From Kribbella amoyensis (GTDB lineage: Bacteria; Actinomycetota; Actinomycetes; Propionibacteriales; Kribbellaceae): a DNA stretch of 64,000 bases. Made by a program: the position numbers and the translations under genes. The stretch lies in contig NZ_VIVK01000001.1 in the NCBI RefSeq assembly GCF_007828865.1, positions 2,914,001 to 2,978,000 on the forward strand. The letters are read 5' to 3'. Within the stretch, counting starts at the first letter, position 1. Each line of letters begins with the position of its first letter. Below the pieces are notes generated by a model that saw nothing but the letters and a program-made list of their open reading frames with translations, was not told the DNA's origin and searched no databases. This document shows positions 52,618 to 59,841 of the stretch, piece by piece.

Positions 52618-53352
52618 ATGGCATCCACTGTGCCTTCGCTGACCGGACAGACGGTCGTCGTGATCGGTGGGAGTCTGGGCATCGGTCTGGAGACGGCCCG
52701 ACTGGCCCGCGCGGAGGGCGCCGAGGTGATCGTCACGGCCCGGTCCGCGGACCGCCTGCAGGAGGTCGGCCGCGAACTCGGGGCCACGACCGCCGCGTTC
52801 GACGCCCTCGACTTCGCCGCGCTGCACAGGTTCTTCGACGACCTGCCCGACCAGGTGGACCACGTCCTGATCACCGGCCCCGGCCCGTACTACGCGCCGC
52901 TGGCCGACCTCGATCCGGCCGAGGTCCGCCGGGACGTCGAGTCGCACCTGCTGCTGCCGATCGAGGTGGCCCGGCACGCCACCAAGAAGGTCCGGCCGGG
53001 CGGCACCCTGCTCTTCATGGGCGGTACCGGCGGCCGCCGGGTCGCGGAGGGCCTGTCGATCATCGGCGCGCTCACCGCCGCGATGCCCGCCTTGACCCGC
53101 AACCTCGCCCTGGAGCTCGCCCCGGTCCGCGCCAACCTCATCGCGGCCGGCTTCGTCGACACCCCGCTGTCCGCCACCCTGCTCGGCGACCAGCTCGAAG
53201 CCCGCCGCGACCAGCTCCGCACGACCCTCCCGATCCGCCGCGTCGTCGGCCCCGAGGACATCGCCGCCCTGGCCGTCCACCTGATGACGAACACCGCGAT
53301 CACCGGCGCCACCCTCGACATCGACGGCGGCCAGCAACTCGTCCAGGGCTGA
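52618..53352 (+). CDS. SDR family protein lacking the usual Tyr-Lys pair
   Basis: 244 residues. The cofactor loop VVVIGGSLGIGLETARLARA is intact and the C-terminus GATLDIDGGQQLVQG is typical of SDRs. The expected Tyr-x-x-x-Lys of the active site is absent: the segment is GLSIIGALTAAMPALTRNLA. It may be an atypical SDR subclass rather than a damaged one, as the frame is intact and the ribosome site (GGAGGAG) is strong. Substrate unknown. Confidence 0.85.
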   Translation: MASTVPSLTGQTVVVIGGSLGIGLETARLARAEGAEVIVTARSADRLQEVGRELGATTAAFDALDFAALHRFFDDLPDQVDHVLITGPGPYYAPLADLDPAEVRRDVESHLLLPIEVARHATKKVRPGGTLLFMGGTGGRRVAEGLSIIGALTAAMPALTRNLALELAPVRANLIAAGFVDTPLSATLLGDQLEARRDQLRTTLPIRRVVGPEDIAALAVHLMTNTAITGATLDIDGGQQLVQG

Positions 53353-53355
53353 AGC

Positions 53356-54348
53356 TCAGCCGCGTTCGGGGCCGGCGATCCGGGGGGATTCGTGGACCGG
53401 TCTCCGGTCGGGATCGGCGGTGGAACCGGGCGGCAGCGGTCTGAGGGTACGGAGCGGACTGATGCCCGTGGTCGCCGCGGCGATCTCCTTCGACATGGTC
53501 TGAGGCGGGGCGAACCGGCGGCCGATCTCGCCGGCGACCGCCTGGCCGGCCGCGAACGCCTGCCGGCCGGCCTCGGCGGAGCTGCCGCGCACCTCCGCCA
53601 GCTCACCCTTCAGGGTGGTCAGCCCGGCGAAATGGCTCTGCATGGCCGTCACGATCCGGGCCTTGGCGGCCGGGAGCTCGGCGGAGGGCACCACCTCGTG
53701 CAACTGGTTCGCCTCGAGCACGAGGTCGGCGACGACCGGCCACTTCTCGGCGGGATTCACGACGGTCAACCGGCGTAGCACCTCGTTGGTGTCCAGGCCG
53801 GTCGCCGCCCCGAGTTGGTCGGCCAGGTGCAAGGCGGCCGGAGCGTACTTCGGGTACGTGCTCCGGCCGGCCAGGTCCTTGAGGCCCGGGGCGACTTCCT
53901 CCAGCCCCAGCTCGTCGATGTAGTCGTCCAGGTGGCGGACGCTGTACGCCTCGGCGACGCCTTCCTCCAGTGCGTGGACCGCGTGGTTCCGGTACGCCTC
54001 GCGGGCGTCGCGGAAGGTCGTTCCGTGGCGGGCGAGCAGGTGCGAGTTCTCGTGCAGGACCGACTTCAACGCGTTGCGATACCACAGCAGCTTCTGGTCA
54101 CTGGGCCGGACGCCGCTGTGCTCGTACATGTCCTCGAGCGCCCGGAGCACGCGCTTGTCGTCGTAGCGGAGCTTGTGCTTCCAAGTGGCGGTGCCGAGGA
54201 CGACGACCTTGTCGTCGGCAGGCTTCCTGGTCTTTCCGACCTCGCCGTTCCAGCACGAGTGGTCGGCGCCGGAGAGGGCGACGGCCGCGTCGGCCTGGAC
54301 CGCTAGCAGCTCTTCGAAGGTTTTCGGTGGCCTCCCCACCGGGGTCAC
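53356..54348 (-). CDS. HExxH zincin-like protein of unknown family
   Basis: 330 residues, soluble, no signal peptide. H99-E100-N101-S102-H103 (VLHENSHLLARHG) is an HExxH metal-binding motif, and EEGVAEAYS about 26 residues later (E129, E133) could give the third ligand, as in gluzincins. The C-terminal 60 residues are Pro/Arg/Ser-rich and probably disordered. GTG start overlapping the stop of a small helical gene (GTGA). Upstream frame to 54582 is noise. No named family is recognised; a metalloprotease-like activity is inferred. Confidence 0.7.
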   Translation of the reverse strand: MTPVGRPPKTFEELLAVQADAAVALSGADHSCWNGEVGKTRKPADDKVVVLGTATWKHKLRYDDKRVLRALEDMYEHSGVRPSDQKLLWYRNALKSVLHENSHLLARHGTTFRDAREAYRNHAVHALEEGVAEAYSVRHLDDYIDELGLEEVAPGLKDLAGRSTYPKYAPAALHLADQLGAATGLDTNEVLRRLTVVNPAEKWPVVADLVLEANQLHEVVPSAELPAAKARIVTAMQSHFAGLTTLKGELAEVRGSSAEAGRQAFAAGQAVAGEIGRRFAPPQTMSKEIAAATTGISPLRTLRPLPPGSTADPDRRPVHESPRIAGPERG

Positions 54349-54740
54349 GGTTCGGCTCGCCAGCTGTCGACCAGGAGCGCGAGCGGCTCGTTCAGGGCGA
54401 GCAGGGTGTACTGCTCGGACTCGTCCGTGGTCTCCTGCGCGATCGCGGTGACCTGCCGCATGGCCGCCTCGGCCTGCTCGATCCGCTCCTCGGTACTGCC
54501 GGACGCTCCCTGCGCGTCCGCGACGACGGCCGATGCCCGGGACATCCGCTCCTGCGTCTCCGGTGACAGCTCCGCCTCCCACTCACCGAGCAGGAAGATC
54601 GCGGTCTGCTGCCGATCGGGATCGTCGATCTGCGGCACGAGCTCCGCCAGGGCGGTCAGCGCGGTCCGCGGATCGCCGGTGCCCAGCTCCCACGCGCCGT
54701 ACGCGTCCTTGTACCGGGACAGGAACTCCTCGTAGCGCAC
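54345..54740 (-). CDS. Small helical partner of the zincin-like protein, 131 aa
   Basis: Acidic, all-helical protein (YEEFLSRYKDAYGAWELGTG at the start; LGEWEAELSPETQERMSRAS in the middle). No signal peptide. GTG at 54740 follows GGAGGTGGCCGA; the upstream start at 54764 would add eight Gly-rich residues. Tightly coupled to the HExxH gene, so it may be an inhibitor, chaperone or substrate; this is inference only. Confidence 0.65.
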   Translation of the reverse strand: MRYEEFLSRYKDAYGAWELGTGDPRTALTALAELVPQIDDPDRQQTAIFLLGEWEAELSPETQERMSRASAVVADAQGASGSTEERIEQAEAAMRQVTAIAQETTDESEQYTLLALNEPLALLVDSWRAEP

Positions 54741-54791
54741 TCGGCCACCTCCACTGACCCGCACTCTAATCCGTCGGCGGGCCGACCCCGG

Positions 54792-54941
54792 TCAGTCCAG
54801 GTAGGTGCTGCCGAGCAGGCCGAGAAGCAGGCCGCCGAGGATCAGCGCGGAGCCCCGGATCAGCTGGTACCGCACGGCCGCGACGACACCCCAGACGCTG
54901 ATGGCCAGGCCGACGATCGTGAGCAGGGAATCCCAAGGCAT
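54792..54941 (-). CDS. Very small membrane protein, 49 aa
   Basis: MPWDSLLTIVGLAISVWGVV, then RYQLIRGSALILGGLLLGLL: two hydrophobic stretches separated by a basic turn. The longer frame starting at 54986 adds an Arg-rich leader; the ATG at 54941 gives a normal membrane protein. Small two-segment proteins of this type occur in many actinobacteria; no function known. Confidence 0.5.
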   Translation of the reverse strand: MPWDSLLTIVGLAISVWGVVAAVRYQLIRGSALILGGLLLGLLGSTYLD

Positions 54942-54992
54942 CGGGCGACCGTAGCGCCCGAACCGCCGGAGTTCCTGACTTCTCACAGATCT

Positions 54993-55910
54993 CTAACACC
55001 GATCGCCGGCACCGATCCGGGTCGGCGACGGTTGCGTACGGCCCGGGACCGGGGTGCGTGGTCCCCGGCGGCTGAGCAGGATCCCGCCGAGGATCAACGC
55101 CATGCCGAGGAGTTGCCGGAGCGACAGCCGATCGCCGGACAGCGTGGTCCCGAGCAGGACGCCGGTGACCGGGTTGAGCAGGCCGATGAGCCCGACGGAC
55201 GCCGCGTTCAGGTACCGCAGTCCGGCGAACCAGGCGAGGTACGCGCCGGCCGTGGCGACCAGGACGACGTACGTGAATCCGCCGACGGCCGGGAGGTCGA
55301 GGGACGGGGGCGCGCCTTCGACGAGGATCGCGACCGGGATCATGACGGCGCCGCCCGCGACCAGTTGCCACGAGGTGGTCGCGAGGAGGTCGCCCGGCCG
55401 GCCCCACTTCTTGGCCAGCGCGTAGCCGCAGGACGACATCGTCACCGCCGCCAGCGATGCCGCGACGCCGCGGAGATCCACCGCCGAGTGGGCCGTGCCG
55501 AGCATCAGGAGGACCCCGCCGATCCCCAGGATCGCGCCCGCGACGACGGGCAGGGTGAGGCGTTCGGAGAGCAGGGCCCACGCGAACAGGCCCATCGCGA
55601 GCGGGGACGTCGACATGATCGTGGCGGCCAGGCTGACCGGGAGCAGCTTGGACGCCAGGTAGATCAGGGCGAAGAAGGCCCCCACGTTGCAGATTCCGAG
55701 CACGGTGGCCTTCCACCACCAGTCGCCGGTCGGCCGCCGGCGGGCCAGCGCGAGCAGCAACAGCCCGGCGGGCAGCGCACGGATCACGGCGCCGTACAAC
55801 GGGTGGCCGTCCGGCAGGTACTCGTGCGTCACGTAGTAGTTGGTGCCCCAGGCCACCGGGGCGATCGCGGTGACGGCGGCCCACCGCAAACTGTTTTCCA
55901 TGGAAGACAT
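54993..55910 (-). CDS. EamA/DMT family transporter (second)
   Basis: 305 residues, about 10 membrane segments in two EamA repeats: AVTAIAPVAWGTNYYVTHEY at the start, GAYLAWFAGLRYLNAASVGL in the second. Three ATG codons compete (55922, 55910, 55901); 55910 has GGAAGA upstream. It is divergent from a MarR gene, and two TTCCATGGAA palindromes lie around its start, so MarR control is likely. Confidence 0.85.
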   Translation of the reverse strand: MSSMENSLRWAAVTAIAPVAWGTNYYVTHEYLPDGHPLYGAVIRALPAGLLLLALARRRPTGDWWWKATVLGICNVGAFFALIYLASKLLPVSLAATIMSTSPLAMGLFAWALLSERLTLPVVAGAILGIGGVLLMLGTAHSAVDLRGVAASLAAVTMSSCGYALAKKWGRPGDLLATTSWQLVAGGAVMIPVAILVEGAPPSLDLPAVGGFTYVVLVATAGAYLAWFAGLRYLNAASVGLIGLLNPVTGVLLGTTLSGDRLSLRQLLGMALILGGILLSRRGPRTPVPGRTQPSPTRIGAGDRC

Positions 55911-55927
55911 TGTATCTTCCATGGAAG
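55896..55927. promoter_or_regulatory. Tandem MarR operators, 21 bp apart
   Basis: TTCCATGGAA occurs at 55896-55905 and 55917-55926 (the latter extending to CTTCCATGGAAG, 55916-55927). The 21-bp centre spacing equals two helical turns, so two dimers would sit on the same face. The sites overlap the EamA start region and lie 14 bp before the MarR start. Confidence 0.72.
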
Positions 55928-55940
55928 TTATAGTGACGGG

Positions 55941-56444
55941 GTGACCGAAGAACTGGACCACGTCGGCCGGATCCAGGCGGCCTGGGCGACCGAGCGGCCC
56001 GACCTCGACGTCCGCCCGCAGGGGGTGATCGGCCGGCTGCACCGGATCGCGCTGCGGCTGACCGGCGAGCTCAACCTCGTCTACGCGCAGTACGGGCTGT
56101 CCGAGGGCGAGTTCGACGTCCTGGCCGCGTTGCGTCGCGCGGGGACGCCGTACGAGCGGGCGCCGGGCGAGATCGCGCTGCACACGATGGTGACGACAGG
56201 GGCCGTGAGCAAACGGGTCGATCGGCTGGAGGAGGCCGGCCTGGTCCGTCGCCGGCGCAGCGACGCCGACGGACGCGGCCGGATGGTCCGCCTGACCCCG
56301 GCCGGGAAACGCCTGATCGACAAGGCGTTCACGGCCCACATCGCCAACGAACAACGCCTCCTGGACCTGCTGACCCCGGCCGAGGCCGCCCGCCTCGAAC
56401 GCCTCCTCACCACCTGGCTCGCCCGCATCGAGCCCACCGACTGA
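55941..56444 (+). CDS. MarR family transcriptional regulator (EamA-linked)
   Basis: 167 residues. Helical dimer region, then winged helix YERAPGEIALHTMVTTGAVS then KRVDRLEEAGLVRRRRSDAD and GRGRMVRLTPAGK. GTG start at 55941; the longer frame upstream is antisense to the EamA gene. It is divergent from the exporter; the tandem palindromes between them fit autoregulation. Confidence 0.88.
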   Translation: MTEELDHVGRIQAAWATERPDLDVRPQGVIGRLHRIALRLTGELNLVYAQYGLSEGEFDVLAALRRAGTPYERAPGEIALHTMVTTGAVSKRVDRLEEAGLVRRRRSDADGRGRMVRLTPAGKRLIDKAFTAHIANEQRLLDLLTPAEAARLERLLTTWLARIEPTD

Positions 56445-56610
56445 AACGGTCCAGCCGCCACCCCGCACCGCCACACACGACCAACCCCCGCATCAGTCAG
56501 CCCAAACAATCCGCACCCCACCGCACCAAGACCACGAGCCCTGACCCACCTCCCAGGACCCGCACCCTTACCCGCACGCCATCCCCCGGCAACACCACAC
56601 GCCAGCGTGC

Positions 56611-56784
56611 CGCGTACTCGCGTACTCGCGTACTCGCGTACCCGCGTACCGCGTACCCGCGTACCGCGTACCCGCGTACCGCGTACCCGCGTACCCGCGT
56701 ACCCGCGTACCCGCGTACCGCGTACCCGCGTACCCGCGTACCGCGTACCCGCGTACCCGCGTACCCGCGTACCGCGTACCCGCG
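56611..56784. repeat. GCGTACCC/GCGTACC minisatellite
   Basis: About 174 bp of tandem 8-mers GCGTACCC mixed with 7-mers GCGTACC, and GCGTACTC at the left end. The mixed length shifts the reading frame repeatedly, so it is not likely to be coding despite open frames on both strands. It lies in a 900-bp gene-free region (56445-57344). Confidence 0.9.
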
Positions 56785-56800
56785 GCAGGCGCCCCGCCCC

Positions 56801-56815
56801 ATGCGCGCACAAGCG
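56801..56815. repeat. Probable truncated right end of the 57-bp element
   Basis: ATGCGCGCACAAGCG matches the right end of the copy at 21605-21661 (ATGCGTGCACAAAG), but the rest of the element is replaced by the minisatellite. Confidence 0.35.
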
Positions 56816-56831
56816 CTGACCCGCCATGCCG

Positions 56832-56933
56832 GCCAGGCCGCGCTTTGTGCACCGGTCAGCCAGGCCCGGCCTGCTTTGTGCACTCACCGGCCACCCTGGA
56901 CTGCGAGAAACGGCTGGCCCGCGCACAACGTGG
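56832..56933. repeat. Diverged direct repeat, copy 1, containing a 57-bp element (56874-56930)
   Basis: This ~102-bp stretch is similar in layout to 57135-57236: CTTTGTGC left end, a middle GTGCACT-ACCGGCC, then ACGGCTGGC and CGCGCACAA at the right. The inner part 56874-56930 is exactly 57 bp from CTTTGTGC to GCACAACG, with ACGGCTG at positions 37-43. Confidence 0.6.
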
Positions 56934-56940
56934 CGTCCTT

Positions 56941-57030
56941 CGGCGGCGGCACTAGCAGCGGCGGAGACAGCGGCGGCGGCACTAGCAGCGGCGGAGACAG
57001 CGGCGGCGGCACTAGCAGCGGCGGAGACAG
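56941..57030. repeat. Three perfect 30-bp tandem repeats
   Basis: Three identical copies of a 30-bp unit made of CGGCGGCGGC, ACTAGCAGCG and GCGGAGACAG, followed by a partial copy. The 30-bp period keeps reading frames open on both strands, but no gene with start signal and neighbour support uses it; there are no spacers, so it is not a CRISPR array. Confidence 0.92.
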
Positions 57031-57134
57031 CGGCGGCGGCGGAGGCGGCGGGCGGGGGTGATGGTGGCGGTGTGTGGGTGGTGAGGTGTGGGCTGGCTGT
57101 GCCTCGCCGTGGGCGGCCTCGGCGTTCCTGCCCC

Positions 57135-57236
57135 GCTGGGCAGGTCTTTGTGCGCGCGTCAGCTACCTGCGGCGCACGTTGTGCACTTACCGGCCGCCCC
57201 GGGCCGGGGGGATACGGCTGGCTCGCGCACAAAGTG
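57135..57236. repeat. Diverged direct repeat, copy 2, containing a 58-bp element (57177-57234)
   Basis: Second copy of the 102-bp arrangement. The inner element runs from CGTTGTGC to GCACAAAG, with ACGGCTG at positions 38-44. Substitutions are frequent relative to copy 1, so the duplication is old or the copies arrived separately. Confidence 0.6.
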
Positions 57237-57239
57237 CTG

Positions 57240-57342
57240 CGGTGCGGTGCGGTGGGGTGCGTGCGGTGGGGTGCGTGCGGTGGGGTGCGGGGGTGGGGTG
57301 GGGTGTGTGGGGTGGGGTGTGTGGGATGTGGCGGGGATGGGT
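57240..57342 (+). repeat. G-rich simple repeat with possible G-quadruplexes
   Basis: Runs of GGTGGGGTGCGTGC type, then GGGGTGGGGTGTGTGGGG, on the plus strand directly after the stop of the hydrolase gene (which reads on the minus strand). Many runs of three or four G with short loops are present. It could act as a structure at the 3' end of that transcript, on the opposite strand. Confidence 0.75.
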
Positions 57343-57344
57343 GG

Positions 57345-58169
57345 TTAGGGAGAGGTGGCGAGGGCCTCGCGGAGGCGTTCGGCGTACGCCTTCGGGTGGC
57401 TGGTGTTGCCGTTGTGGCCGCCCGGGAACTCCACGACCGGGTGGCCGACGAGCTCGGCGAGGGCGACGGCGCACTGGCGGTCGAAGACGGTGGCCGGGGT
57501 GCTGCGGCCCGCGGCCGGGACGATGCGAAGCCCGCTGGTGGCCAGGTCGGTGTAGTCGAAGTCGTCGGCGAGGACGGCGGGGAAGTCGTGCCGGAGGAAG
57601 TGGTCGAAGTTGCCGAGCCGGCGCTCGGTCATCGGCTGGGGCGTGAGATCCGGTTCGGCGTCGGCATGGGTCGGGTCGATCCCGAGGGTGCGGGCGATCT
57701 CGGGCACGGTGGCGGCCAGGCCGTCGCGGAGATAGCGAGCGCGAAGATCTGCGAGCTCTTGGCGGTGGCGGATCCGGGTGCCCTCGGCGAGCAGGCCGGG
57801 CGCGATGGGCTCGTGGGCGATCAGGGTGCTGAGCTGCTCGGGATGCAGACGGGCCAGCCGCAGGCCGATGACGGCGCCGAGGCTGCAGCCGAGCATCAGG
57901 GCGGGCGCGTCGGTGACGGCCGCCAGGACCCGGTGGGCGTCATCGGTGTGCTCCGCCAGGGTGACGCCGCGTCCGGGATCCGCGAGCCGGCTTCGGGAGA
58001 GGCCGCGGCGGTCGTACGTCACCACGGTGTACGCATCGGTGAGCTGGGCAACGAGATCCGTACTGCGGTCGGCGTCGCCCTCTCCGCTCTGCGCGATCAG
58101 CAGGACCGGGCCGGTGCCGCGGACCTGGTAGTGCAGGACCGCTCCGGGGACTACGAGTGACTCTGGCAT
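57345..58169 (-). CDS. Alpha/beta fold hydrolase
   Basis: 274 residues. TYDRRGLSRSRLADPGRG, nucleophile elbow LMLGCSLGAVIGL (Ser of GCSLG), and a late catalytic His in FPGGHNGNTSHPKAYAERLR fit a serine hydrolase. ATG at 58169; the longer frame upstream is antisense to a MarR gene. Substrate unknown. It is divergent from a MarR-type regulator with an inverted repeat between them. Confidence 0.87.
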   Translation of the reverse strand: MPESLVVPGAVLHYQVRGTGPVLLIAQSGEGDADRSTDLVAQLTDAYTVVTYDRRGLSRSRLADPGRGVTLAEHTDDAHRVLAAVTDAPALMLGCSLGAVIGLRLARLHPEQLSTLIAHEPIAPGLLAEGTRIRHRQELADLRARYLRDGLAATVPEIARTLGIDPTHADAEPDLTPQPMTERRLGNFDHFLRHDFPAVLADDFDYTDLATSGLRIVPAAGRSTPATVFDRQCAVALAELVGHPVVEFPGGHNGNTSHPKAYAERLREALATSP

Positions 58170-58181
58170 GCGGTTCAGACT

Positions 58182-58216
58182 ATTCCATCGATTTGGATAC
58201 ATCAAGATCGATGAAT
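58182..58216. promoter_or_regulatory. Inverted repeat between hydrolase and MarR-like genes
   Basis: ATTCCATCGAT (58182-58192) and ATCGATGAAT (58207-58216) form an inverted repeat with one extra C in the left arm, 14 bp apart. The AT-rich 70-bp gap holds both divergent promoters, so this is the likely operator of the regulator. Confidence 0.45.
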
Positions 58217-58239
58217 CGAAACAGATGTAGTCTGCCGGC

Positions 58240-58692
58240 GTGAACGGAGTCGAGCTCTTCCTGCTGGGCCGGACCCTGATGAAGGTCGGCGAGGAGGCCC
58301 TGCCGGAACCACCGGGCGGCGCCGGCAAGTACGCCGGCAGCGCGCGGACCGTGCTGATCGTGGCCAGCGACATCGCGACGCACCCGGACAGTTCGGTCGG
58401 CGAGATCGCGAGTCGCACGGGTCTGCCGCAGAGCCAGGTCTCGACCGCCGTCGCCCGGTTGAAGGAGGCCGGCTCGGTCCGGGCGGTCGAGGACCCCACC
58501 GACCGCCGCCGGGTCCGGGTCCGCCAGGCCGACAAGGTGTCCGCCCGGGTCGCCGAGGTCCGGGCGACCGACATCGGGCCGGCGCTGGCCGAGGCGCTCG
58601 GCACCGACGACCCGGAGCGGCTCCGGGAAGTCACCGAGGCGCTGGAACTCCTCGCCGGCCACTTCGGGGCGAACTCGATCGACAGGTCGTGA
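58240..58692 (+). CDS. MarR-like winged-helix regulator, 150 aa
   Basis: DNA-binding part: SSVGEIASRTGLPQSQVSTA then VARLKEAGSVRAVEDPTDRR and RVRVRQADK. It lacks the long N-terminal helix of classical MarR proteins and has VLIVASDIATHPDSSVGEIA ahead of the wing. GTG start. It is divergent from the alpha/beta hydrolase, which is the likely target. Confidence 0.82.
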   Translation: MNGVELFLLGRTLMKVGEEALPEPPGGAGKYAGSARTVLIVASDIATHPDSSVGEIASRTGLPQSQVSTAVARLKEAGSVRAVEDPTDRRRVRVRQADKVSARVAEVRATDIGPALAEALGTDDPERLREVTEALELLAGHFGANSIDRS

Positions 58693-58761
58693 GATCGGGC
58701 CGGGTGAGGGCGGCCCGAGTGGGCATACTCGGCAGCACTGTCGCTCGGACGAAGGAGATCG

Positions 58762-59841
58762 ATGGCTCTCTCGGAGCACGTCGTCAGCGGGATTTCCACA
58801 GCCCAGGTCGGGGCCGAGTACGTCCGCGAGGTCGGGCGGAACTCGTTCCGGGGCCACCACGGCCGGGGTGGGACCGAGACCGTGTACGTGGTCGAGACGG
58901 ATCGCGGGGTCACCGGCTGGGGGTTGCCGCTCGGGCCTGGTGACCCAGCGGCGCTGATCGGGCGGAACCTGGCCGAGCTGATCGACCCGGCCGTCGGGGT
59001 GGTCGACCCGGGGGCGGTGTTCCTCGACTATCCGCTGCACGACCTGGCCGCGCGGGTGCTCGGTGTCCCGGTGTACGCGATGCTCGGTGCGACCGGTGAT
59101 CCGCGGGTGCGCGCGTACAGCGGCGGGATCTACCTCGACGATCTCGACCCGGCCGACGCGCCGGCCGGGCTGACCGCGATCAAGGCGAACCTGGCCCAGG
59201 ACCACGAGCTCGGGTTCCGCGACTTCAAGCTGAAGCTGGGCCGCGGGTACCGGTGGATGCCGTCCCAGGCCGGGCTCGAGCGGGACATCGAGGTGACCCG
59301 GCTGACCCGGGAGCTGTACCCGGACGCCGAGATCCTGGTCGACCCGAACGACGGGTTCACCGTGAACGCCCTGGTCGAGTACCTGGCCGCGGTGACCGAC
59401 TGCCGGCTGTACTGGCTGGAGGAGGTGTTCGCCGAGCGGTACGAGGACTACCGGTTCCTGCGTGAGCACCTCGGCACGCTGTCCTGGCAGCCGAAGATCG
59501 CCGACGGCGAGTTCGACCCGGACGACGCGTACATCCTCCGGCTCGCCCAGGACGGGCTGCTCGACATCGCGCTGATGGACGTGACCGGGTACGGCCTCAC
59601 CGCGTGGCGCCACCTCATGCCGAAGCTCGTCGAGGCGTCCACCGAGGCGTCACCGCACGCTTGGGGCTTCCCGCTGAAGTCCTTGTACGCCGCGCATCTG
59701 GCAGCCGGGCTCGGCAACATCCCGCTGGTCGAGGGCGTTCCCGGCCACACCCTCGGGACGGACGGCGACGGGTACGAGCTGGCCGACGGGCACTTCACCC
59801 TCTCCGACCGCCCCGGCTTCGGGATCGAGCTGGCCGGCTGA
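58762..59841 (+). CDS. Enolase-superfamily enzyme (second), acid-sugar dehydratase-like
   Basis: 359 residues. K156-L-K158 (FKLKLG), D194/D197 (LVDPNDG), E220-E221 (WLEEVF), E250 (ADGEF) and H299 (SPHAWG) give a near-complete mandelate-racemase-type set. The segment before the barrel, DPAGLTAIKANLAQ-like, differs from the first enolase in this window, and the two are not close paralogues by eye. It is a single gene followed by a convergent nuclease gene. The substrate is probably a sugar acid. Confidence 0.83.
   Translation: MALSEHVVSGISTAQVGAEYVREVGRNSFRGHHGRGGTETVYVVETDRGVTGWGLPLGPGDPAALIGRNLAELIDPAVGVVDPGAVFLDYPLHDLAARVLGVPVYAMLGATGDPRVRAYSGGIYLDDLDPADAPAGLTAIKANLAQDHELGFRDFKLKLGRGYRWMPSQAGLERDIEVTRLTRELYPDAEILVDPNDGFTVNALVEYLAAVTDCRLYWLEEVFAERYEDYRFLREHLGTLSWQPKIADGEFDPDDAYILRLAQDGLLDIALMDVTGYGLTAWRHLMPKLVEASTEASPHAWGFPLKSLYAAHLAAGLGNIPLVEGVPGHTLGTDGDGYELADGHFTLSDRPGFGIELAG

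Noticed and set aside
56941-57030. Possible CRISPR array
   Set aside because: The 30-bp units are directly adjacent without spacers and no cas genes are nearby.
56826-58160. 444-aa plus-strand frame through the repeat region and the hydrolase gene
   Set aside because: Built from repeats in its first half and antisense to the alpha/beta hydrolase in the second; no start signal.
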